From Euclidia mi (Eukaryota; Arthropoda; Insecta; Lepidoptera; Erebidae): 64,000 nt of DNA. The notes under the pieces were generated by a model that was given only the letters and a program-made list of their open reading frames with translations, was not told the origin of the DNA and made no database searches. The stretch spans positions 19,045,326 through 19,109,325 of the forward strand of contig OX123182.2 in the NCBI GenBank assembly GCA_944739405.2. The letters are read 5' to 3'. Made by a program: the position numbers and the translations under genes. This document shows, piece after piece, positions 44,613 to 54,216 of this stretch (positions within the stretch are counted from its first letter, which is position 1; the number at the start of each line of letters is the position of its first letter).

Positions 44613-46416
44613 ATATTATTTTAACCGTGAATATGTACGTTAATATTTTTTTAACATATCAAGTATAAAAGCATACAAGCAAGAAGTTGCTCCAGAACAA
44701 GTACTCGTGTCTGAAGGGTATTCAAATATTTATTGTGCGGGTATGAACAAACTCTAGAGAGACCGTTATACCGAAGGCGAGAGCTCAACCACTAATGTAA
44801 ATAATGTTAAGGGAAGTTAATTAAAACATATCTACCCCTTGGACACGATTTGTACAGGTAAGATTTTTACCCGAATTAAAAAAGAGAAGTTCTATTTCAG
44901 TTTTTGTGTGTTTTAGGCCTGCTCTCTGGTGGCTTACTACTGGTGTTTGAGTTTCTAGACCCTATAACCTAAATGTTATTGTCCTGGAACAGAATTTGGG
45001 TCGATGGCTTTACATAATTATGTACCCTCCGTACCATGATGATAACGCTGATGTAAGTGCCACACATGTGGTCACCAATCCAAACAGTCACCACCCACCT
45101 TTGTGAACCTTGTTTAACTTTGCCAAACTATAACGAACGGCAAATCACGCTATAAACGCTTACTTTTAGTGTCATTTTACGACATCTGTTCGCTTCACAA
45201 ATTTCCATTTCATTCATACATTAATAATGTATTGACACACGTATAAACCCTCACAAAGACTCAGTTCGATCATATCTTTCATGTGCCATAACAATTCAAT
45301 ACTCATTTTTATTAAGCTGTAGATCGTAAAAAAATAAGTTAAAAACTTTGTTTGCGGAAAACTGGGACGTTTAAACGAAAATTAATTCTTAATACGATAC
45401 TACACGCCCACGTGAAGATATTACTTATTCATCAGTTTCTTGGCGTATGAGCCACATGTTTTGGGTTTCTGCTATATTGAGTGGGTTTCTTGAGTTTCAT
45501 CGTCTTAAGTGATCTTTAGTCTGCCAGAGAATGTTTATGTTTGAATATATTTAAAGTAGTAGGTATACATATATTTAAAGTGTAGATTAAAAGTATAAAT
45601 AGTTTCAAAATATGGATGTTAATTTGATTCACCAGTGCAAGCCTATTTGTAATAGAAGAATTTAGCTTACATGCAGAAAATAACTTACAATACTAGTTTC
45701 AGTAGCGTTTAAATACCATTTTCAAAATTTGCTGTCAATCATTTTAAATACAATATTCTTTCACATACTGCATCAGGTACATGCAAATCTTACTTTATGT
45801 ATAGTTCCTAAAGCCGCTTATTTCTCCTAAAACCTCATCTATTTATCTACAAACGTAACGAAATAGGTAAGTATTCAATATCCTATTCACTAACAAGAAC
45901 GTAACGGTTAACTTCAACGTCAATTCCATATGAAAATTTCAACTAGTTTAAAAGACCAAATGATCAGAGTGCATAAGTTCAAAGATCAAGCGTTCTTTGC
46001 AGACGGGTCCTTTGGGGACACGTTTCAATGGTATTCGCTTAGAGGTAAGATGCTATCCTCATTTCATATTCCTTTTACGGAGCAACATAGCGATGCAGCG
46101 AGACCGAATGAATTTGTACACAAACTTTGAAAACAATTAAAAATCTTGCTAGCTATTTGAAGTTCGTTTTGAATTTCATTTGCGTTGATGTATTCTGTAA
46201 TTGGAGTGTTGTGTTATATTGTTTGATAAGAAGATAATTGCTGTTGAATATTTTTATTTTACCATCACGGAAGGTAAAGCGTAAAAGAGAATTGATCTCT
46301 AAGTATTTACAGCTCAGTATAGAAGAAGAAGAAAGAAGAAGAAGAAAAGCATTTATTTCCACAACACACAAGAACATTCATATATTTTATACATTATAAT
46401 ATAACACAGGTGATAT
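44613..46416. other. No gene seen
   Basis: About 1.8 kb of AT-rich DNA with a (GAA)-rich stretch at 46320-46350. The frame at 45930-46130 looks fortuitous. Confidence 0.4.
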
Positions 46417-46478
46417 ATTGCTTTGTAAACACATCGACAAAGTACACTGGTACTTTGTCGATGTGTTTACAAAGCAAT
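46417..46478. repeat. Perfect 29-bp inverted repeat (hairpin 1)
   Basis: 46417-46445 (ATTGCTTTGTAAACACATCG...) is the exact complement of 46450-46478 with a four-base loop (ACTG). Confidence 0.95.
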
Positions 46479-46491
46479 GTTGTGAAAACGA

Positions 46492-46560
46492 GGTCACCAT
46501 TCAGGCTTATTGTTGATTTGAGGCTACACCTCAAATCAAGCCTGATTTTATTTGGTGACC
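46492..46560. repeat. Imperfect hairpin 2 beginning and ending GGTCACC/GGTGACC
   Basis: The segment folds on itself. GGTCACCA pairs with TGGTGACC, CAGGCTT with AAGCCTG, and TGATTTGAGG with CCTCAAATCA, leaving small bulges and a short loop near 46526. It starts 13 bp after hairpin 1. Confidence 0.85.
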
Positions 46561-46596
46561 CCAAGTGACGATACAGATATCACATTATCTAATTCA

Positions 46597-47029
46597 TAAA
46601 ATACACAATAAGCCGTGTGGTTGACGGCATAGAATACAAGTGTCTCCACCCCCTATCTTCCCGTGGGTGTCGTAAGAGGCGACTAAGGGATAACACGATG
46701 CAAATACCATACCATCTTTGCGTAGAGACGGAAAACTCGACATCAAACCCTATACGACTGCCTCGTTGGTCTCGCGGCATAAATGTGCGCGTGGGATCGG
46801 GAGGTCCCAGGTTCGATTCCTGGGTCGGGCAATGTTATTGCGTTTTTCTGTCACGAAATTCTCAGTAGCAGCACGGAGTCTGGAAATGTGCCTGGTACGG
46901 CAATAGGCTCACCCCTTATTACGTGGAACTAAAGTATATCTGGCGAAAAGTGGGTGTAGAAATACACCTCTGCCTACCTCTTCGGGGTTATAGTCGTGAG
47001 ACTATGTATGTATGTATGTAAAATACACA
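46597..47029 (+). repeat. Composite SINE with 11-bp target duplication
   Basis: TAAAATACACA (46597-46607, 47019-47029) flanks a 411-bp insert. Its 5' module (to about 46750: 'gtgtctccaccccctatcttcccgtgggtg') matches the start of the element at 2027. Its 3' module is a complete tRNA-type SINE (B box GGTTCGATTCC near 46812) of the 4836 family with the RTE-type tail and (TATG)n. Both modules are inside one target duplication, so they moved as a unit. Confidence 0.82.
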
Positions 47030-47396
47030 GAAAAAACAAACAAAAAGAAAACCTTATCCTAATATATCGGTGCCTGCAATGAATTATATGTAATTAAATA
47101 GAATATGCCCACATACGATTTAATTATATAAACAAATATAAATTAAGAAATATAGTACATAAATAAGTATACATTTATGTAAAAAACCAAAATTAAGTTA
47201 TATATGATGAAGGAGTGCCAGGGCTCCACGAAGCATCTCTAGAGTTAATTAAAGTCAATTAAAGTAAAAATACTTAAATATAACTAAGTCATTAGGTGCA
47301 AAATGATCGATTTAGATTCTAAACTCACTGCAACTTAAAGTAGTAGTACGTGCAATATGCTATGCTTTACCGTCGTTTTATTACAATCGGATAATA
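47030..47396. other. No gene seen
   Basis: AT-rich spacer. Confidence 0.4.
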
Positions 47397-48674
47397 TTAG
47401 ACGAAGGTTTCGATTCATTTATACAAGAAAAAATTCAAAATTTTAGTGATGTTTCAGACGGGTTACTGAAAATTAATATGCATTCGGCTTTTACTATTAT
47501 CAAGTATTGTCTTTTTGTCCCTAAATTTACACGCGCTCTTCGATCTTCCCCTTTTTGGAAAAACCCATCTGCACTCGCCCAAATTGACAAACTTATACAA
47601 ATTACTTTAAGCAAAATTCTAAATCTGGCCCTGAACGACCGAGTGTGGCTACAGGCGTCCTTGCCTGTACGCCTGGGCGGCCTTGGCGTTCGCAAAATTA
47701 CTGACGTAAGCTTACCAGCATTCCTGTCCTCGGTCCACAGCACTGAAGAATTGACCAGGAAAATTTTAGCACCCACACTGGTAAATTCTGAGGTGCCGTG
47801 TAAGACCGAAGCCATGAATGCATGGAGAATGGCTTTTCCAAGCACCGAGTTACCCCGAATCCCATCTTCTCAGAGGCAGTGGGACGGGCCGCTTTGCAGT
47901 GTGGTACGAGAAAATCTCTTAAGTACGTCGTCCAATGCTGCAGAGCGTGCTCGTTTGCTGGCTGTGGGAGAGTGGGAGTCAGGGCTCTGGCTTCAGGCAC
48001 TGCCATCGTCCAACATATGTACCATGTTGGACGATACGACCTTCCGCATTGCTTCTTGCCTTCGTTTAGGTGCGCCATGTGTTTCTCCACATCGCTGTCC
48101 CTGTGGAGAGGCTGTCGACAGCCTTGGTCACCATGGTCTGTCATGTAGCAGGAGCGCAGGTCGTATTTCACGACACGCCAACCTCAATGACATACTTCGT
48201 CGGGCTCTTGTCACCGCTGGCGTTCCAGCCCAACTTGAACCTCAGGGCTTGGCACGCGACGATGGTAAGAGACCAGACGGTATGTCTTTACTGCCATGGA
48301 AGCTGGGTAGGCCTTTGGTGTGGGACGCAACATGTGTCGACACCCTTGCGCCATCTCATCTTCCTAGCACAGCGGGTTGTGCGGGCGCTGCTGCTGCTTC
48401 AGCGGAGACTCTCAAAAGGCGCAAATACATAAATCTAGTAGGGGATTATGTATTTGAGCCGTTTGGAGTTGAAACGTTGGGACCATGGGGTCCAAGTGCG
48501 AGATCTCTTTTTAGAGATCTTTCAAAGAGACTTGCTGACGCCTCGCGTGACCAGAAGGCTGGCCTGTATTTGGCACAAAAGATCAGCATTGCCATACAAC
48601 GTGGCAATGCTGCCAGCATTCTGGGCACGCTTCCAATTGATGGCGATGTGGAGGATTTCCATGACGCCCTTTAA
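47397..48674 (+). CDS. C-terminal part of an RLE-type non-LTR retrotransposon protein (5'-truncated)
   Basis: The open frame starts without an upstream RT catalytic region. It begins in the post-RT part (DGLLKINMHSAFTIIKYCL), followed by RLGGLGVRKITDVSLPAF. About 200 residues on, a zinc-finger-like CPCGEAVDSLGHHGLSC (CX1CX8HX4C) appears. After it comes a stretch with KRPDGMSLLPWKLGRPLVWDATC, whose PD...D spacing resembles the restriction-like endonuclease of R2-type elements. The end reads GVETLGPWGPS and IQRGNAASILGTLP. The frame is intact to the stop at 48674. A second copy lies at 63854-64000. The clade (R2/NeSL/Hero-like) is not settled by what is visible. Confidence 0.68.
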   Translation, partial: LDEGFDSFIQEKIQNFSDVSDGLLKINMHSAFTIIKYCLFVPKFTRALRSSPFWKNPSALAQIDKLIQITLSKILNLALNDRVWLQASLPVRLGGLGVRKITDVSLPAFLSSVHSTEELTRKILAPTLVNSEVPCKTEAMNAWRMAFPSTELPRIPSSQRQWDGPLCSVVRENLLSTSSNAAERARLLAVGEWESGLWLQALPSSNICTMLDDTTFRIASCLRLGAPCVSPHRCPCGEAVDSLGHHGLSCSRSAGRISRHANLNDILRRALVTAGVPAQLEPQGLARDDGKRPDGMSLLPWKLGRPLVWDATCVDTLAPSHLPSTAGCAGAAAASAETLKRRKYINLVGDYVFEPFGVETLGPWGPSARSLFRDLSKRLADASRDQKAGLYLAQKISIAIQRGNAASILGTLPIDGDVEDFHDAL

Positions 48675-48783
48675 ATTCTGCTTTTACTTTTTTTTATGTA
48701 TTTCCTTTCATTTGTTTGTTATTTAAGTATAGAAATTATTGTTTTAATTTATGTGTAAATATCCACTTAGTCATAGTTAGTTT
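48675..48783 (+). other. 3' UTR of the RLE element, first part
   Basis: T-rich sequence between the stop codon and the LTR-2 insertion. It continues after LTR-2 at 54072. The stretch 48721-48772 resembles the repeat at 59290-59345. Confidence 0.5.
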
Positions 48784-48974
48784 TATAGGTACTGCTCTAC
48801 TGGGGTATAAATGAAATAACTTTATAGAAAATACGTAATACATTTACTGAGCCACTGTTACAGAATGGTGGTTGGCAAGCGACTGCCTGCCACGACGATG
48901 TCACATAATGCAAACGTCTATAGTTATCTTACATGTGTATTACAATGCATATACTTATATTACTACACCCCACA
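48784..48974 (-). repeat. LTR-2 3' LTR
   Basis: 191 bp, minus strand TGTGGGG...CCTATA, identical to the 5' LTR. Confidence 0.95.
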
Positions 48975-48990
48975 TACACCCCTTTCTAAA
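48975..48990 (-). other. LTR-2 polypurine tract
   Basis: The minus strand reads agaaaggggtgta directly before the 3' LTR, the position and composition of a plus-strand primer. Confidence 0.7.
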
Positions 48991-49103
48991 AAAAAAATTT
49001 TACGACACAAATTTTTATTACAAATCAATACAAAAGAATCCTTGTAAATATCAAGTTGGTAAGTCAGTTAACATATATTTCACAACTTAGGTTGTTACAT
49101 GTA

Positions 49104-49436
49104 TTACATTTCATAGCCATTGGGCCTCTGATTTTGCTGTGGTATCACACATATCACACTATTGGAACGTAACGCATTCAGTTCCCGACGTAATACTCGC
49201 TTACTTCTATTCGCGCACACCTTATACACTGCTAACGCACACGCTACGAAAATGATGACAACCATCACTGTTACCAAGATGCCCAACACTTCCAGTTTGT
49301 ATTCCATATGCATCGTAGACGCATTATGTACTACAATGATTTACTTGGCAATAAAAATATTATTATTATTATTTGCCCCATTCTGGGCAATAATAATCTC
49401 TTCCTCTTTTTTGTCCACTGAGTATGTTTTACCCAT
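49104..49436 (-). pseudogene. LTR-2 third frame: small MG-start membrane protein with one in-frame stop
   Basis: After pol, in the position where envelope genes lie, one frame starts MGKTYSVDKKEEEIIIAQNG at 49436. It has a TAA at 49343-49341 and continues in the same frame to 49104. The part after the stop, which also has its own ATG at 49313, contains a hydrophobic stretch of about 22 residues (VLGILVTVMVVIIFVACALA) followed by a basic cytoplasmic-type tail (NRSKRVLRREL). The N-terminal Gly-2 with Ser at position 6 fits an N-myristoylation signal. No signal peptide or envelope-like ectodomain is visible. I recall similar small frames in other arthropod gypsy elements but can name no family. 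The stop may be a recent mutation, or two separate products may be made. Confidence 0.6.
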
Positions 49437-49659
49437 ATTGATAGCTTCGTACTGATAAGAAACACAATGAGAAATGAGGAAAAATATATATACGTTATGT
49501 ATATGCCATCGGTAGTACAATCGATATGACAATGAATATCTGTGCGCATCTTTATACAATTTATATGCAATAACTAAAATGATGCGTTATTACTTATTAC
49601 ACTGAGTGCTGACTCTGCGTATACCTACTTAATATCGAACTTACATACTACGAATATAA

Positions 49660-52600
49660 TTAATTAATAAACCTGACTGGCTTTTTAATTTGCCTACCAC
49701 TACGCGATGTTTTTAAAGGTGTGTTTACATTGGCGTGCTGATGCTCGTCCCCGCTGCTTTTTTCAATTACATTATTATCTTCTAAGATATATGCCGGTTT
49801 AAGCCTATCAATTGACACACTATTGATTTTATCGTTAATTAATATTTTAAAAATTTTAGAATTTCTTTCAATAACCTTGTATGGCCCACTATATGGTGGT
49901 GTCAAAGGTTTTCTCACTGCATCCACCCGGATAAACACATGTGTACAAGAACTTAAATCGGCATGTACAAACATAGATTGGCTATTGTCTAACTTTCTAC
50001 TCTTAGGTTTAATCTTATTTAAAGTATCCTTTAATCTAATAATGTACGCCTGTGGATTATCTATTTCAGTTGGGCTATCTGTACAAAACTCTCCAGGCAA
50101 TCGTAAACAATGACCTAAGGTAAATTCCGCTGCGCTTATGTAATCGCTATCCGCTTGACACGCAGCCCTCAACCCTAACATGACCGTGGGTAACTCAATA
50201 TGCCACAATAAATTGTCTTTTAACCTACACATTAACGCCGTTTTCAATGTTCTATGCCATCTTTCCACTTTTCCGTTACACTGGGGGTGATACGGAGTAG
50301 TTCGTGTTTTGTGTATCCCTAATAATTTCATTAAATCCCTGAATAATTCACTTTCGAACTGTCTGCCTTGATCTGTCGTGATTGTATCTGGGCAACCGAA
50401 CCGACATATCCAGCCCTCATACACGGATTTTGCAATTGTCTCTGCTGTCATATCCGGGACAGCACATATTTCCGGCCATCGAGTACGCCGATCTATCATT
50501 GTCACGCAATACCGATAACCATGCTCCGTTACAGGTAACGGCCCTATTATATCTACATGTAAGTGGCTAAAACGGTCGCCTTCATCAAAACTACTAAGTT
50601 TAGATACCGTGTGTCGAACTATCTTACTTTTCTGGCAACTGACGCATGTTTTTACCCATGTACCTATGTCTCTATTCATTCCTGGCCAAAAAACTTTTTT
50701 ACTAATAAGAGCTCGCGATGTTCGCACTCCCGGATGAGATAAATTGTGAAAATTATCAAAAATAGCCTTTCTGAATTTTACTGGAATGTATGGTCTAATA
50801 TTGTCAGTCGATGTTTCGCAATAAATCATGTCATTCGAATTATTCATATTCATACGTTTTAATTGTATACTGTTATTAACACCTGCGCTGATTAAATTTG
50901 CTAGCTCAGCGTCGCCCGCCTGCGCTTGAGCAATTTCTTGGTATTGCAACACGACCGGACACGTTATCGCCTCTATTCTTGAAAGCGCGTCGGCCACCGG
51001 GTTTTTGTTACCATGCACATGTCTTATGTCGCTTGTAAACTCGCTAATATACAATAGTTGACGGGTTCGCCTAGGTAATTCTTTGTTCGAACTTAACTTT
51101 GTAAATGCAAACGTAAGAGGCTTATGGTCGGTGTAAACTGTAAAATTCCTACCTTCTATTAAATCTCTAAAATAAACTATTCCTGAATAAATCGCCAAAA
51201 GTTCCTTATCATATGTACAGTACTTCTTTTGGGATTCCGTAAGTCGTTTAGAAAAATAACCGAGGGGTCTCCATGCGTTATTCTCTTTCTGATGCAACAC
51301 CGACCCAATACTAAAATCAGACGCATCCGTCATCAAAGCCAGTTCTGCATCTGCTTTTGGGTATGCTAACGTGGCAGCATTTTTCAAATTCTCCTTACAC
51401 TTTTCGAACGCTCTGTCTGCCTCGTCCGACCACTCTATTTTACGCTTGTCTCGCTTCTTTGCCCCGTGTAAATACCTATCTAAACAGCCTTGAACCTCTG
51501 CTGCGTTAGGTATATGATTCCTATAAAAATTTAACATACCCAGGAACCTTCGTAGCTGTTCGACTGTTTCTGGTTTCGGGTATGTATCTATAATTTTAAC
51601 TTTCTCTGCTAAAGGGCTAATCCCTTCGGCTGTAACTGCGTAACCTAAAAAATCTATTTTTGTTTGACCAAAAACGCACTTGCCTACGTTTATAGACATT
51701 TTATATTTGCTAAATCGTTCTAACAGTAACCGTAAGTGTTGTTTATGAATAGCCTCGTTATCTGACCCCACGATGACGTCATCCAAGTATCCGAATACCA
51801 CTGACTGACCTGCGATATTGTTATGACTATTTTTATCACTTAAACTACAACTATCATAATCTAACTGTTCTATGCCCGATAATACAGTATTATTTATAAA
51901 TCTTTGAAATGTTTGGGCTGCGTTCCGTAGTCCAAACGTCATCCTTGGAAACTCATAAAGCCCAAATGGCGTAATAATGGCTGTTTTTTTAATATCGTCT
52001 GGCCAAATTTTTATAAAATGATACGCTCTGTAAATATCTATTTTGGAAAATATTTTCTTGTTATGCAATCCGTATGTGAAATCTTGAACCCTAGGAATCG
52101 GATAGCGATCGGGCTTTGTTATTGCGTTAAGCATCCTGTAGTCGCCACAAGGACGAATGTCGCCCCCTTTTTTGGGCACTACGTGTAATGGGCTCGCCCA
52201 TTCGCTATCTGACGGTCTACATATTCCTAACTCCTGCATAGTTTGGAACTCTTTTTTAACTAAATCATACCTGTGCGGTGGCAATCGCCTGGCTCGAGCG
52301 TGCACCGGCGGGCCCGCAGTCTCAATATGATGATATACGGAGTGTTCTGGGATGTCCTTAAAAGTAGGTGGTCGCGTGATGTCCTGAAATGTTTTCAGTA
52401 AATCTGCGTAAGGATGGTTACTATTTATACATTTTATAGCTCCATCGAAATTTATACTTTTTGATCCACAGACGTACAAATTAGTGACTAAATCTATTAA
52501 CCTATTGTTATATAAATCTACTGCTAACCTAAAATTTCTTAAAAAATCTGCCCCAATTATTGGTTGCTTCACGTCGCACACAATAAAGGGCCATTTAAAT

Positions 52601-52947
52601 GTTCGCCTCAGACCAAAAGTTATTTCTAAGTTGCATATTCCGTACGTTCTAATCTCACTATCATTCGCTGCGAACAATTTAAAATCACATCGCTCGAATA
52701 AGCGATTCTTTACATATTTCCTTGGAATAACTGATATGTTAGCACCTGTATCTATAAGAAAAAATAACTTAGTATATTTATCCTTAACTAATAATCGATG
52801 ATTTTTATGTGTCTGACCTTGGGTACACTCGTCCATCGAATCCGACCGTACCGCATCTAGTTTTCCGCCTCCGACGCTGACGTTCTCCAGGCACATGGCT
52901 GCTCGCAGCGCCTCGCATTCTTCCGAAAACGGTAGTGAAATCTGCAT
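49660..52947 (-). CDS. LTR-2 Pol: protease, reverse transcriptase, RNase H, integrase
   Basis: A single open frame of 1095 residues. Aspartic protease LFFLIDTGANISVIP (61-75) and IIGADFL (130-136). RT from about 215, with SEWASPLHVVPKKGGDIRPC, KIDIYRAYHF, TFGLRNAAQTFQRF and catalytic YLDD (387-390). RNase H near 540-660 (LMTDASDFSIGSVL, YTDHKPLTFA). Integrase: zinc region NLSHPGVRTSRALISKKVFW and CVSCQKSKI, core VDIIGPLPV, TTDQGRQFES and HPQCNGKVERWHR. The C-terminal domain includes FIRVDAVRKPLTPPYSGPYK. All catalytic residues I can place are present. It overlaps gag by about 90 nt in the -1 frame, so expression probably needs ribosomal frameshifting; the first Met shown need not be the true start. 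Confidence 0.95.
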   Translation of the reverse strand: MQISLPFSEECEALRAAMCLENVSVGGGKLDAVRSDSMDECTQGQTHKNHRLLVKDKYTKLFFLIDTGANISVIPRKYVKNRLFERCDFKLFAANDSEIRTYGICNLEITFGLRRTFKWPFIVCDVKQPIIGADFLRNFRLAVDLYNNRLIDLVTNLYVCGSKSINFDGAIKCINSNHPYADLLKTFQDITRPPTFKDIPEHSVYHHIETAGPPVHARARRLPPHRYDLVKKEFQTMQELGICRPSDSEWASPLHVVPKKGGDIRPCGDYRMLNAITKPDRYPIPRVQDFTYGLHNKKIFSKIDIYRAYHFIKIWPDDIKKTAIITPFGLYEFPRMTFGLRNAAQTFQRFINNTVLSGIEQLDYDSCSLSDKNSHNNIAGQSVVFGYLDDVIVGSDNEAIHKQHLRLLLERFSKYKMSINVGKCVFGQTKIDFLGYAVTAEGISPLAEKVKIIDTYPKPETVEQLRRFLGMLNFYRNHIPNAAEVQGCLDRYLHGAKKRDKRKIEWSDEADRAFEKCKENLKNAATLAYPKADAELALMTDASDFSIGSVLHQKENNAWRPLGYFSKRLTESQKKYCTYDKELLAIYSGIVYFRDLIEGRNFTVYTDHKPLTFAFTKLSSNKELPRRTRQLLYISEFTSDIRHVHGNKNPVADALSRIEAITCPVVLQYQEIAQAQAGDAELANLISAGVNNSIQLKRMNMNNSNDMIYCETSTDNIRPYIPVKFRKAIFDNFHNLSHPGVRTSRALISKKVFWPGMNRDIGTWVKTCVSCQKSKIVRHTVSKLSSFDEGDRFSHLHVDIIGPLPVTEHGYRYCVTMIDRRTRWPEICAVPDMTAETIAKSVYEGWICRFGCPDTITTDQGRQFESELFRDLMKLLGIHKTRTTPYHPQCNGKVERWHRTLKTALMCRLKDNLLWHIELPTVMLGLRAACQADSDYISAAEFTLGHCLRLPGEFCTDSPTEIDNPQAYIIRLKDTLNKIKPKSRKLDNSQSMFVHADLSSCTHVFIRVDAVRKPLTPPYSGPYKVIERNSKIFKILINDKINSVSIDRLKPAYILEDNNVIEKSSGDEHQHANVNTPLKTSRSGRQIKKPVRFIN

Positions 52948-53741
52948 AGCCAGCTTGCGCCGCCGGGTGTCCTCCTCTGGCGCGAGGTCGACCTGCTTCT
53001 GTAGCCACGTTGACTGCCGCTTCTGGAGCGCGCACGACCCTGTACTTCATTGCGCAACGCTGCCACCTCCATGGTGAGTTTGCTAAGCTGGTTGGTGAGC
53101 TCCGTGAGTTCTCCATGTGGCGCTTCCATTGCGTTGTTCGCCACTTCTGCGATTTCGTATGACTTGCTATTCTCGACTATCTTGTCTGCTATGGTAGCCA
53201 AGTTATCTAGAGACTGGTCTTGACATACCGTAATTACTGCTCGCACTGATGTAGGCATCCTAGATAGCCACAGGTTCTTCAAGGTTTGTTCAGATACCTG
53301 CGTTTTGCGCCCCAAGTCTTTCATTCGTCTCAGCAGTTGTGTGGGTTTTTGGGAACCCAACTCTAACTCCGATACTAGCTTCTGAAACTGTCGCTCAGCA
53401 CTTTCCTCATATACTTGCAATAGTCTCTCCTTCAACGCTGTGTATTTGTTCTCCTCCGGCGGCGAAGTTACAAGGTCACTCACTTGTTGTATAGAGTCTC
53501 TTCCTAGTTTCGATATGACCATATTGAACTTGGCTTCTTCGCCCTGCTTTTGAGGTGCCATGACCGCTTCAAACTGGGTGAACCATAAACGCGGCATGTC
53601 CACCCAGAATTCTGGTAACTTCGAAGATATGCTGATAGCTGCTAGTGACATACCCGAAGACTCTATTGTTTCCTCCTTTGCCTTCTTGACTACTTGGCTA
53701 CTAACTTGCGCCGGCTGTGGTGGCAGCGGATTGACATTCAT
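52857..53741 (-). CDS. LTR-2 Gag
   Basis: I start it at ATG 53741 (MNVNPLPPQPAQ), downstream of the PBS; the frame extends upstream into the LTR but is not expected to be translated there. 294 residues. The matrix/capsid-like region includes ISSKLPEFWVDMPRLWFTQF, EAKFNMVISKLGRDSIQQV, LLRRMKDLGRKTQVSEQTL and LWLSRMPTSVRAVITVCQ, which matches the arthropod gypsy gag family (DUF7041-like). Near the C-terminus lie an Arg/Ser-rich stretch and a Cys/His cluster CRFHYRFRKNARRCEQPC. The last codons overlap pol. No stop interrupts it. Confidence 0.9.
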   Translation of the reverse strand: MNVNPLPPQPAQVSSQVVKKAKEETIESSGMSLAAISISSKLPEFWVDMPRLWFTQFEAVMAPQKQGEEAKFNMVISKLGRDSIQQVSDLVTSPPEENKYTALKERLLQVYEESAERQFQKLVSELELGSQKPTQLLRRMKDLGRKTQVSEQTLKNLWLSRMPTSVRAVITVCQDQSLDNLATIADKIVENSKSYEIAEVANNAMEAPHGELTELTNQLSKLTMEVAALRNEVQGRARSRSGSQRGYRSRSTSRQRRTPGGASWLCRFHYRFRKNARRCEQPCAWRTSASEAEN

Positions 53742-53855
53742 TTTGTTCTCTGAGTCGCTCACTTGGTAGAAAATGTTCACAAAAATAATGACGCTAACCC
53801 CGCAGTACCGTAAAAAAATGTTCGCTATATTTCCTAAATGTCTCTCTATGCACTG

Positions 53856-53876
53856 TCCAATTGTCGGGGTCACCAA
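53856..53876 (-). other. LTR-2 primer-binding site
   Basis: TTGGTGACCCCGACAATTGG on the minus strand starts directly after the 5' LTR. The TGGTGACCCCGAC core is common in arthropod gypsy elements. Confidence 0.75.
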
Positions 53877-54067
53877 TATAGGTACTGCTCTACTGGGGTA
53901 TAAATGAAATAACTTTATAGAAAATACGTAATACATTTACTGAGCCACTGTTACAGAATGGTGGTTGGCAAGCGACTGCCTGCCACGACGATGTCACATA
54001 ATGCAAACGTCTATAGTTATCTTACATGTGTATTACAATGCATATACTTATATTACTACACCCCACA
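53877..54067 (-). repeat. LTR-2 5' LTR
   Basis: 191 bp, identical to the copy at 48784-48974. GTTT follows on the + strand at 54068-54071. Confidence 0.95.
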
Positions 54068-54071
54068 GTTT

Positions 54072-54216
54072 TAACAACATTTATATTTATTTGTAGATTA
54101 CCTCTTGTTCAATAAGTTATATACGAGTAACAGTATCTTATATGTAGATATGTAGCTGTTCCGAATCAAGTAATTTTAGTGTGATATAAATATTTTTGCA
54201 TGTTTTAACAAAATAA
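54072..54216 (+). other. 3' UTR of the RLE element, second part
   Basis: Continuation of the sequence broken by LTR-2, ending where LTR-3 begins. AT-rich and noncoding. Confidence 0.45.

Larger units (their letters stand above)
48784..54067 (-). mobile_element. LTR-2: young Ty3/gypsy retrotransposon with intact gag and pol
   Basis: Direct LTRs at 48784-48974 and 53877-54067 (191 bp each), identical at every position I compared. On the + strand a 4-bp target duplication, GTTT, lies at 48780-48783 and 54068-54071. Read on the minus strand the order is LTR, PBS, gag (53741-52857), pol (52947-49660), a small third frame (49436-49104), PPT, LTR. Gag and pol are uninterrupted. It sits in the 3' UTR of the RLE element, which it therefore post-dates. 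Confidence 0.95.

Noticed and set aside
49331..49570. 79-codon frame overlapping the LTR-2 third gene
   Set aside because: It is a different phase of the same DNA. The MG-start frame at 49436 has a better start and continues in phase with the membrane segment.
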